A stretch of 64,000 bases of DNA from Beijerinckiaceae bacterium. GTDB taxonomy: Bacteria > Pseudomonadota > Alphaproteobacteria > Rhizobiales > Beijerinckiaceae. The translations under genes and the position numbers were made by a program. Shown here piece by piece: positions 1 to 7,139 of this stretch. Location: contig JAPZUD010000008.1 in assembly GCA_027533425.1 (NCBI GenBank), forward strand, positions 62,001-126,000. The letters run 5' to 3'. Numbering within the stretch: the stretch's first letter is position 1; each line of letters opens with the position of its first letter. The notes under the pieces are model-generated. The model was not told the DNA's origin, did no database searches, and saw only the letters and a list, made by a program, of their open reading frames with translations.

Positions 1-479
1 AACCCGCGCCGGCCCACCGGGGCATGTTCGGCCACATACACGGCCGCACCGCCATATTCACCGCCGAGCGCCAGGCCCTGCAGCATGCGCAGGATGATGA
101 GGATGACCGGGGCCACCCAGCCGATCGTCGAATAGGACGGCAGCAGGCCGACTGCGAAGGTCGAGATGCCCATGATCAGGATGGTGACAAGGAAGGTCTG
201 CTTGCGGCCGATCAGGTCGCCGAGACGACCGAAGAACAGCGCGCCGAACGGACGCACGAGGAAGCCCGCCGCGAAGGCCAGCAGCGCGAAGACGTTCCGG
301 GTCGACTGGTCGAAGGACGAGAAGAACTGCGCCCCGATCATCACGGCCAGCGCGCCGTAAAGGTAGAAATCATACCATTCGAAAACGGTACCCAGCGAAG
401 AGGCCAGGATGACCTTCTTCTCTTCTTTCGTCATCGGTCGGACGTCGCGACCGGCCTGGACGGCTTGTGCCTGTGCCAT
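1..479 (-). CDS. MFS transporter, metabolite:H+ symporter type (C-terminus outside the window)
   Basis: Inner-membrane secondary transporter, first ~159 residues only; the gene continues beyond base 1. The N-terminal region has the GTVFEWYDFYLYG signature typical of the metabolite:H+ symporter group (ProP/ShiA/KgtP relatives), and the loop 2-3 MFS motif reads GRLGDLIGRK. The ATG at 479 is preceded by AGGAGA five bases upstream, which fixes the start. Substrate cannot be told: the group imports dicarboxylates, osmolytes or shikimate. It reads away from the tRNA-Thr, and about 360 bases separate its start from that tRNA. Confidence 0.9.
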   Translation of the reverse strand, partial: MAQAQAVQAGRDVRPMTKEEKKVILASSLGTVFEWYDFYLYGALAVMIGAQFFSSFDQSTRNVFALLAFAAGFLVRPFGALFFGRLGDLIGRKQTFLVTILIMGISTFAVGLLPSYSTIGWVAPVILIILRMLQGLALGGEYGGAAVYVAEHAPVGRRG

Positions 480-839
480 GGGCGTTCTCCTGAACTTGTG
501 CGGCATCGAATTCAGGACCGGACAGACAAAAAGCCGCCCTGCCCCGGACGAGCCGGAGTTGGCGGGGTCTTGCTGGTGCAGGCGACCCGGTTCGATGTTG
601 TCATTGAAGCGGCGGCATGCGCCCCCACTGCGCCGTGTGTAGGCTTCACGAGGCCTTAACCCCAGCGCGCAATTCGGCTGATAGACCAAGGTCGGGAGTC
701 TTTCGTCGGAACCGGCGGCGGGCCGGGCCTCCGCGATACAGAGGCACAGCGCGGAGGGCCCTTGCCGGCGATCGCCATTCGCGACCATGCACGCAAAGAC
801 ATTGCCAGCGCCGGCCAAATCGGGAATAGGAAAAGCCGC
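480..839. other. Intergenic region between MFS gene and tRNA-Thr
   Basis: Non-coding as far as can be seen. It must hold the promoter of the minus-strand transporter (ribosome binding site at about 485-490) and the promoter of the plus-strand tRNA. Open frames across it have no convincing starts or protein character. No repeat or structured RNA was recognised. Confidence 0.5.
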
Positions 840-915
<76 letters not shown>

Positions 916-1037
916 ACTCTCGTCCGCAGACGTCCTCTGCCGACCGTAAACATCTGAAAAACCGATATAAATCAATGATTATGTGTCCGCAGACGTCTGC
1001 GGGCGTCCATTTCCGTGCGCTTGAAGCCAACAGATTT

Positions 1038-1101
1038 GTTGGTATCGTCGTTGGTATCGGAGCCCATACCAACAGGGCGATACCAACAAACGGATACCAA
1101 C
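1038..1101. repeat. Five GTTGGTATC-type repeats in front of the integrase (arm-type or operator sites)
   Basis: GTTGGTATC occurs at 1038-1046 and 1050-1058 (12-bp period). Its complement lies at 1065-1073 (CATACCAAC, one mismatch), 1079-1087 and 1093-1101 (14-bp period). The last copy abuts the integrase ATG at 1102. Two direct and three inverted copies in 64 bases suit arm-type binding sites for the integrase or a recombination directionality factor, which would also repress int. Related GTTGGTC copies sit near the other end of the element. Confidence 0.65.
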
Positions 1102-2352
1102 ATGGCGCTGACCGACGTCGAAATTCGTTCCGCCAAACCGAGAGATTCGATCTACAAGCTGTCCGACGCCCAGGGCCTTCAGCTTTGGGTGATGCCGAAC
1201 GGGTCGAAACTTTGGCGATTGGCTTACCGGTTTGGAGGCAAGCAGAAGCCTCTTGCCATCGGCACTTATCCGGCAGTCAGCCTTTTCGAGGCCCGCAAGA
1301 AGCGCGACGAGGCCAAAGCGCTGTTGGCCTCGGGAGTGGACCCAGGCCAACAGAAGAAGCTCGACAAGCTCACCAAGGCCATCAGCACCGCGACCACCTT
1401 CCAAGCCGTGGCGGAGGAATTCATCGACAAGAAGATCCGCGAGCGAAAGGCGGACACGACCATCTCGAAAAACCGCTACTACCTCGAACTGGCCTATCCG
1501 TTTATCGGCACGCGCCCCGTTGCGGAGATCAAGGCGGCAGAGGTGCTGGCTGTCCTGAAGCATCTGGAGCGGCGCGGCACGCTGGAAACTGCCAAGCGCG
1601 TGCGGGCGACCATCGGCGCCGTGATCCGCTATGCCATTGCCACCACCCGGGCGGAGAGCGACCCCACCACCGCGCTTGCCGGCGCCATCGTCGCGCCTCA
1701 CGTCAAGCACCGCGCCGCGATCCTCGATCCGGTGGCCTTCGGAGGCCTGCTGCGGGCGATTGATTCCTACGATGGGCAACCGACCACCAAGGCAGCCCTC
1801 AACCTCCTGGCGCTTCTTTTCCCCCGACCGGGAGAACTCCGGCAGGCAAGCTGGCGGGAATTTGACCTTCGGAACCGGATCTGGATCATCCCGGCTGCCC
1901 GGACCAAGATGCGACGCGAGCATGAGGTGCCGCTGCCCCGGCAGGCGGTTGAAATCCTCGAATCGCTCCGCCTGATCGTCGGCCGGAGTGAATTGCTGTT
2001 TCCGGGCTTCGGCATGAGCGGCGGGCAAGGCAGGAAGGTCGGGCCGAAACCGATCAGCGAAAACACCCTGAATGGCGCGCTCCGCCGACTCGGCTACCCA
2101 AAGGAAGAGATGTCGGCCCATGGGTTCCGGTCCACCGCCTCGACGCTGCTCAACGCATCTCGCAGGTTTTCGCCCGATGCCATTGAAAACGCTCTCGCGC
2201 ATCAGGACGCAAATGCCATCCGCCGGGCCTATAATCGCGGGAATTCGTGGGACGAGCGGGTCATCATGGCGCAATGGTGGGCGGATTTTCTGGATAGATT
2301 GAAGGCTGGCAGCGAAATTGTCGCGTTTCTCGCGCCTCCGGGACAGCCTTGA
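1102..2352 (+). CDS. Tyrosine-type site-specific integrase, P4/DUF4102 family
   Basis: 416 aa recombinase expected to integrate and excise the island at tRNA-Thr. The N-terminus (MALTDVEIRSAKPRD) is the DUF4102 arm-binding domain of P4-type integrases. A SAM-like core-binding domain follows at about residues 95-195, then the catalytic domain with the first Arg in PGELRQ, the HGFR (HxxR) box, a later His in ALAHQD and the nucleophile Tyr in RRAYNRG. An in-frame ATG at 1015 exists, but starting there would translate the repeat cluster, and family members begin at the MALTD position. The gene looks intact. Confidence 0.93.
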   Translation: MALTDVEIRSAKPRDSIYKLSDAQGLQLWVMPNGSKLWRLAYRFGGKQKPLAIGTYPAVSLFEARKKRDEAKALLASGVDPGQQKKLDKLTKAISTATTFQAVAEEFIDKKIRERKADTTISKNRYYLELAYPFIGTRPVAEIKAAEVLAVLKHLERRGTLETAKRVRATIGAVIRYAIATTRAESDPTTALAGAIVAPHVKHRAAILDPVAFGGLLRAIDSYDGQPTTKAALNLLALLFPRPGELRQASWREFDLRNRIWIIPAARTKMRREHEVPLPRQAVEILESLRLIVGRSELLFPGFGMSGGQGRKVGPKPISENTLNGALRRLGYPKEEMSAHGFRSTASTLLNASRRFSPDAIENALAHQDANAIRRAYNRGNSWDERVIMAQWWADFLDRLKAGSEIVAFLAPPGQP

Positions 2353-2539
2353 CGGATTTTGCCCGCAAGGCCGTCAAGCAGAGCGAAATTTTTCTTTCCG
2401 GTCTGTGAGTTCCTGTGGGAATCAGGGAACAATTGCATTTCCAAACGTCCGAGACTTCACCTTGCGTGCGGTTCGGTGTCTCCCTGTAGAGGCTAGTTGC
2501 CGGGCTGTCCGGCAAAAGCAACACCTCGAAAGGGTCCGC

Positions 2540-2779
2540 ATGGGTATTCACAGCCTCTCCCCCTCCCCCAGCCATCATCTGTCCGAACCGATGGCACCGT
2601 CTTCGTTCGGCGCTTTCAGCGTCGCCGAATTCTGTACCCGTTACGGGATCAGCCGGTCCCTCGCGTATGAAGAACGCCGCGCTGGCCGCATCCGCTTCCG
2701 CAAGGTCGGTGCCCGGACGCTGATCCTGACCAGCGATGCGGAGGAATGGGCACGCGCGCTGCCGGAGGCCGACAGGTAA
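2540..2779 (+). CDS. AlpA/MerR-like helix-turn-helix protein, possible excisionase
   Basis: 79 aa. After a short leader comes a winged-HTH of the HTH_17/AlpA kind: FSVAEFCTRYGISRSLAYEE, followed by a basic segment RRAGRIRFRKVGARTLI and a closing helix. Such proteins act as recombination directionality factors or regulators in integrative elements, which fits its place just after int. The ATG at 2540 is the first plausible start; the frame is open upstream to 2318 but without the domain. AGGG stands 6 bases upstream. Targets are unknown; the GTTGGT repeats are the obvious candidates. Confidence 0.75.
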   Translation: MGIHSLSPSPSHHLSEPMAPSSFGAFSVAEFCTRYGISRSLAYEERRAGRIRFRKVGARTLILTSDAEEWARALPEADR

Positions 2780-3129
2780 GCCAACGGCCCCGCCGGAAAT
2801 GGAAAGGCCCAGCGAAGCGGTGCAACGCTTCCCGGGCCGGGTGAACTCTCCGCCTGGATCATTCACCCCTCCGTTCTAGCGGCTCCCCATCCCTTTTCAA
2901 CCGAAAGATCGGACCTGCCCGGCCTGTGCCGGCAGCGCGGGAACGCTTGTCCCGTGATGCCTTCGCATGGCCTCGGCTTGCCCGGTCTCCGCCGGAATTC
3001 CGCGTCGAAAATTCCATGCCGCCCTTTGGGGAGGCAATTGCGGATTTCCCCATCCTTTCAACGGATTGACGGCTCTGAAGCCCCGAGATCGGCGCGCATC
3101 CGTCTTTTATAGTTATGGAGACCGCATTC
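2780..3129. other. Intergenic region of the element before the Rep-like gene
   Basis: About 350 bases with no supportable gene. Two loosely similar stretches (near 2885 and near 3048), each with CCCATCC followed by TTTCAAC, lie about 160 bases apart and could be remnants of a duplication or regulatory sites. A plus-strand promoter for the next gene is expected just upstream of 3115, but I cannot define it. Confidence 0.35.
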
Positions 3130-3675
3130 ATGCGCACCCGGAAGCCCAGCAAGGCTCTCACCCATCTCGACGTGTCATTCCTGTTCGACGCATGGCACCG
3201 TGCCCGCCATATGGGCCTGCCGCTTAACATCCTCATCACGGCTCGCCCCGACGGGGTGGACAGGCTTGCCATCAACGAACGCTGCCGGATCTTCCTCCGG
3301 ATCAAGAAGAATTACACCGAGTTCGCCCGCCGGCATGGCTTCCCGCCGACCTTCCTCTGGACGCGCGAAATCTCGACAACCGGGACCGGCGAACATCTTC
3401 ACCTGCTTTGCCATGCTCCCTCGCCTCTGGTGGCAAGGCTGATGGCTTGCGCGGAACGCTGGCTTCCCGGCCCGCGCGAGATGGACGCCCGCCGGGCCTC
3501 GCAGGCGATGCGGAGGCACCCTCGCGGCAAGCTCCGGTCGGCCATCACTTACATTGTAAAGCAAATGACATCACAGGCCGCGTTCCGGCGCCCGTATTCC
3601 CGGAGGCCCGGCGGCACAATCCACGGGGATCGGTGCGGCGCCTCCCACAACTTGCGGAAAGGCCGCGTTCGCTGA
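3130..3675 (+). CDS. Rep-like protein with HUH and YxxK motifs (putative)
   Basis: 181 aa, not assigned to a named family. Three segments follow the order of rolling-circle Rep/HUH endonucleases: a hydrophobic strand LNILITARP (motif I-like), GEHLHLLCHAP with a His-hydrophobic-His core (motif II) and ITYIVKQM with Tyr-x-x-Lys (motif III, nicking Tyr). The C-terminus is strongly basic. If real, it would nick and initiate replication or transfer of the excised element. GGAG lies 9 bases before the ATG at 3130; an ATG at 3115 is an alternative with a poorer binding site. Function is inferred from short motifs only. Confidence 0.55.
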   Translation: MRTRKPSKALTHLDVSFLFDAWHRARHMGLPLNILITARPDGVDRLAINERCRIFLRIKKNYTEFARRHGFPPTFLWTREISTTGTGEHLHLLCHAPSPLVARLMACAERWLPGPREMDARRASQAMRRHPRGKLRSAITYIVKQMTSQAAFRRPYSRRPGGTIHGDRCGASHNLRKGRVR

Positions 3676-3735
3676 GGATCAACAAGGACGGGCGGCTGGA
3701 AACCAGAGAAGGCCCAGCCGCGCCGTTCCATCCGC

Positions 3736-4098
3736 TCAATCGTCGAGATAGGCCTCTTTCATCCGCCGGACGGCATAATCAAGCACGGCCCAGAAGGATT
3801 CATATTCCTGAAAAACTTCCAGACGGTCGGAATCACCCGGAAAGCGGACGATTTTCTGCCGGCCATCGACAAACACCCATGCGACATGCTCGTCCATCTG
3901 TCCGTCGTAGCAGATCGGCACGCAATCAAAGCCCAGAGTGCGCTGGATCCATTCTCGGACTGTCAATTGCCCACCGGCTGGCAAGAAACGGATAGGGCCG
4001 AATTCCGTGATCTCGTTCGCAGCAAAGAACAAGTACTCATCATCGTAGGAAAACCATTCCGGCAAAGCCTGCCTGTCTTCGACAATCATGGTGGTCAT
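3736..4098 (-). CDS. Hypothetical protein of the integrated element
   Basis: 120 aa, acidic, with many aromatics (DEYLFFAANEITEFGPIRF; VFQEYESFWAVLDYAVRR). No signal peptide or membrane segment and no recognised domain. An ATG at 4098 is taken as start because the open frame upstream to 4236 is Cys/Ser-rich and runs into the divergent promoter region. It is divergent from the gene at 4239, so the two share 140 bases of regulatory DNA. Small acidic proteins in such islands can be anti-restriction proteins or immunity factors, but nothing here shows that. Confidence 0.55.
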   Translation of the reverse strand: MTTMIVEDRQALPEWFSYDDEYLFFAANEITEFGPIRFLPAGGQLTVREWIQRTLGFDCVPICYDGQMDEHVAWVFVDGRQKIVRFPGDSDRLEVFQEYESFWAVLDYAVRRMKEAYLDD

Positions 4099-4238
4099 TG
4101 GTTCAAACCTGTCGATACAGCGCGAACAAGCCGTGCGTGCGAATTCCGGCCATCCTATACTGCCACTGTCGGAACACAAACAGTCCGCCGCATGTGTTGT
4201 TGTTTGCATTCGCCAGCCCGCCACGGAAGGAGGCACTC

Positions 4239-4826
4239 ATGCCCTCGGTTTGCGTTGAAGACGGGTTGGTCCTTGCCATCCATGGGCTTGTCGCGGGCGC
4301 CCTCCGCAGCCCCGCCGACGAGGCTTCCGGCAGCTGGATATGGTCGCAAGGCGAACGGCAGGTGGCCTCGGTTTCTTACCGCCTCGAAAGGCTGGGGCCG
4401 GCCATGGCGCGGCTCCTCCTGCGCTACACCGTGGATGGCGAGGCGATGGCCTATCCGATCACGCTGGTGGCGGAGCCATGCCGGTTCGGAGGCATCCGCT
4501 GGTTCGCCCTCTGCCCGCGCCTGGGGACGCGTGTGGCCAAGCTTTACCTGCCGCCGGGTGGCAAGCGCTTCCTCTCCCGCAAGGCCTGGCGCATCGCCTA
4601 TCGCTCGCAGAATGCCAGCTCGACCTTTGACCGCCTCTGCCTAAGCCGTGACCGGCTTCTCTCGCGCAAGCTGAAGTCCCGTGATCCGGATTTCCCGCTG
4701 AAGCCCAAATGGATGCGCCGCCGGACCTATGAAGCCCATCTCGAACGGCTCGACCATCTGCACACCCGGATGGACGTGGAGATGATACGGCGGTTTGCGC
4801 CGGACGTGCTGGAGGGGATCTGGTAA
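4239..4826 (+). CDS. Hypothetical protein, apparently a zinc-ribbon family member without its cysteines
   Basis: 195 aa. The centre (IRWFALCPRLGTRVAKLYLP, then GGKRFLSRKAWRIAYRSQ) resembles a protein family common on proteobacterial mobile DNA that, as I recall it, carries CPxC and CRxC zinc knuckles at these places. Here only one Cys remains of the expected four. The C-terminal half is basic with a predicted helical tail. A strong GGAAGGAGG site lies at 4225-4233 before the ATG at 4239. Its end faces the candidate ncRNA of the RT operon. No function is assigned. Confidence 0.6.
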   Translation: MPSVCVEDGLVLAIHGLVAGALRSPADEASGSWIWSQGERQVASVSYRLERLGPAMARLLLRYTVDGEAMAYPITLVAEPCRFGGIRWFALCPRLGTRVAKLYLPPGGKRFLSRKAWRIAYRSQNASSTFDRLCLSRDRLLSRKLKSRDPDFPLKPKWMRRRTYEAHLERLDHLHTRMDVEMIRRFAPDVLEGIW

Positions 4827-4885
4827 GCGCGGTTAGGCAGGGAATTTCGGGGGTGGGGCGGTAAGGGGGCCGGAGGCGGAAGGGC

Positions 4886-5066
4886 GGCTTTCGAGCCAAG
4901 TAAACAGAGAAACTGACATTTATTGAGCGCGGTCGTTTGCTATCTCTGGGGGATGGGACGGCCCACTCCTACCGTCCAGTTACCCAGCCCCCAATTGATA
5001 TAGGGACAGTGAGGGCGCTTGTGTGTGGGCTGCCAACAGCCATTTGGGTAGAGCGGAGCGCCATTC
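4886..5066 (-). ncRNA. Candidate DRT3 template RNA with a CACACACA linker
   Basis: It starts right after the drt3b stop on the same strand. RNA 5'-GGCGCU (5062-5057) pairs with AGCGCC (5019-5014). Inside lies a hairpin GGCUG-UUGG-CAGCC (5041-5028), and the bases between hairpin and outer stem (5027-5020) are exactly CACACACA. Downstream, CUGGG (4987-4983) pairs with CCCAG (4950-4946) around GGACGG/CCGUCC (4977-4972 with 4961-4956). A last small hairpin GGCU-CGAA-AGCC spans 4897-4886. No reading frame explains this. DRT3 systems are reported to use an ncRNA with an ACACAC template (from memory). Ends are approximate. Confidence 0.6.
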
Positions 5067-7139
5067 TCAGTATACCTCACGGCTGCGCTTCGCGTCCAGC
5101 TCCTTCCCGAGATTGAATTTATCGCCCCAAGCGGTAAACCAGTGATCGTTAGCGGCCTGAACAGATGCTAGACTTGCTGCATCCAGCTTGAAGATCAGCC
5201 CTATGGCATCCTTGGTGGCAGCGCTGATGTAAGGGCAAACGATGAGGTCGAGAAGCATGATCAGCGTTTCGGCATCATTTGGGCAATGAGCCTTCATGTA
5301 TTCGAGCTTAGCGATGATATGCGCCTCTATGAAGGTTTTCAGCTTCGCATACCGGACCTTGTCCTTGATATAGGAAAGTAGGATCGTGACGGAGAAGTGA
5401 TTCATGAATCCCGTGGGGCGAATGTAATTTCCCGTGCCATCTTCCTCTTTAATCAGGAAATGCCGGAGAAGGACGGAGACTGGCAGCCAGTATTCCCGGC
5501 CGATCTGCGACAATGCGATGAGAAGATAGAGACTCTCGACCTCGCGATGAACGCTCATCGTGTTCTTTTCGAGCTGCTGCATCACATTGTCGTGGACGTA
5601 CTTAAAAAGCAGGTGTTTCTGCTCGTAGGGCAGGCCTTGGGCGTGCAGAAAGTCCACCGAAGCCGCGATCATCCTGCATAGGCGGATAGTGTGATTGACC
5701 TTTGGGCACGCCGAGTATGCGAAAAAGGCAAACTCCATGATGGCCAGCAATGAGTTGGAGAGACGTTTGCGGTCGCGGTCTGACTTGTCGCTCGCGACAT
5801 ACGCCTTGAAGAGCTTCTCGATCTTGTTCTCGGTGATTGCGAACGTGTAGTTCAACAGGTCGCCATAGGTGACGTCTGCCTCCTTGATCGCGGCCTTGTA
5901 CCGGATGATCAGGCGGTTTGCGTTGATTGCGCAGACCAGCTTTTGCTTCGGAGGTTTGGTCGGATCGGCCAGCGGCTCCTCCTCGCAAACTGAATCGATC
6001 TCGGCATTCAGAATGGCCGAGATGCGTTCTTTGGCAATCGTGATCTCGGTAATGATCGGCTTTTGGTAATGCTTGATCTTGGCAGTGTTGATGCTGAGTT
6101 TTTTGCCTTTCAGGATTTCCTGAAGCATCTCGAAAATCTTAAGCTGGGTGGACTCCTCGTTGTAGAAAACGAAGAAGTCATCGACGTACCGGAAAATCTC
6201 GTAATCGACCTTATGGGTTAGATTGGCCACTTCTGCCAACTTCCTGATCAGCTCTGCATCGACCGATTGCAGAATGATCTCGGCAAAAATCCGGGAAAAC
6301 TCGGGGCCTATGACGATACCGTTGGTCTCTTTGTGATTCAGGTTCTGCATAAGGGCGTCGAAACGCCCGCCGAACGTACCCTTCGATGCATCGAGGCTAA
6401 ACTTCGTCTGATCCTTCCCAAGGACGGCCCAAGGAAGCGAGTGAGTATAGATGCTGTCGAAGCACTTGCTCACGTCGATCTGCACCATCGCGTCGTACTT
6501 TTTCTCGCTGCGGTGGTATTTATAAGATTCAAAGAAGCGATGAATATTCCGGTATTTCCGATATACGAAATAGGAACCAAGTTGCTCGTACTCGCGATCC
6601 TCCTCTTCCAGCCCGGCCACGGAATCCAGCCGCTCTTCATGGAGCTTGTCCTTGAAGTAAGCATAGCGTGACACCGAAACCGGGCGGCGGATTGAAAACT
6701 CGCTGACGGAGGTATGATAGATGATCAGCGCGCTGTGGGTGGCATAAAAGCTCGCCATCTCTACCTGATTGCGTGGATGCACGACGCTCAAGGTCCGGCC
6801 GTCAAGATTGTGGGCGACACGAAAATTGAAGGGGATGGTCGCCATCTGGCATTTTTTGAGAGGGACCGATCTGCGGGTTTTCCGCTTACCCCACTCGGTC
6901 ACGACCTCAGGGGTGATAACGGCGGCGGGATCGATACCGAACAGAAGCCGCATGGTTTGATCCAGAGCATCCGTCTCGCAAATCCAGCGCAACTGACCCT
7001 TTTCGATCTCGATGCCGTTGTCGCGCAGGAAGCGGTAGTAGCCCCGGTTTGAAAAGGTCGGAGGCACCTCGAATGGCAGCATGTCGGTCAGGACCGACCG
7101 CTGCTTCCGGTGTGTGAGCGAGACGCGACGCTTAGCCAT
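5067..7139 (-). CDS. drt3b: Reverse transcriptase Drt3b-like (UG8 class), DRT3 anti-phage system
   Basis: 690 aa RT. Palm motif A is IDVSKCFDSIY (Asp222), motif B NGIVIGPEFSRIFAEIIL (273-290) and motif C RYVDDFF (YVDD, Asp320/Asp321). The catalytic aspartates are intact. The long C-terminal half (about 380-690) is mainly helical with no maturase, endonuclease or nitrilase domain. Length and pairing with a shorter RT fit Drt3b (UG8) of defense-associated RT type 3, assigned by architecture and not by alignment. The start overlaps the drt3a stop by 8 nt, implying translational coupling. The candidate ncRNA follows its stop. Base composition is poorer in GC than the flanking chromosome. Confidence 0.78.
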   Translation of the reverse strand: MAKRRVSLTHRKQRSVLTDMLPFEVPPTFSNRGYYRFLRDNGIEIEKGQLRWICETDALDQTMRLLFGIDPAAVITPEVVTEWGKRKTRRSVPLKKCQMATIPFNFRVAHNLDGRTLSVVHPRNQVEMASFYATHSALIIYHTSVSEFSIRRPVSVSRYAYFKDKLHEERLDSVAGLEEEDREYEQLGSYFVYRKYRNIHRFFESYKYHRSEKKYDAMVQIDVSKCFDSIYTHSLPWAVLGKDQTKFSLDASKGTFGGRFDALMQNLNHKETNGIVIGPEFSRIFAEIILQSVDAELIRKLAEVANLTHKVDYEIFRYVDDFFVFYNEESTQLKIFEMLQEILKGKKLSINTAKIKHYQKPIITEITIAKERISAILNAEIDSVCEEEPLADPTKPPKQKLVCAINANRLIIRYKAAIKEADVTYGDLLNYTFAITENKIEKLFKAYVASDKSDRDRKRLSNSLLAIMEFAFFAYSACPKVNHTIRLCRMIAASVDFLHAQGLPYEQKHLLFKYVHDNVMQQLEKNTMSVHREVESLYLLIALSQIGREYWLPVSVLLRHFLIKEEDGTGNYIRPTGFMNHFSVTILLSYIKDKVRYAKLKTFIEAHIIAKLEYMKAHCPNDAETLIMLLDLIVCPYISAATKDAIGLIFKLDAASLASVQAANDHWFTAWGDKFNLGKELDAKRSREVY

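Noticed and set aside
24-659. Plus-strand open frame of 211 codons over the MFS gene
   Set aside because: Shadow of the minus-strand transporter, whose MFS signature is clear.
1038-1101. CRISPR array
   Set aside because: The 9-bp repeats occur in both orientations with 3-6 bp gaps and no spacers; they are binding-site-like.
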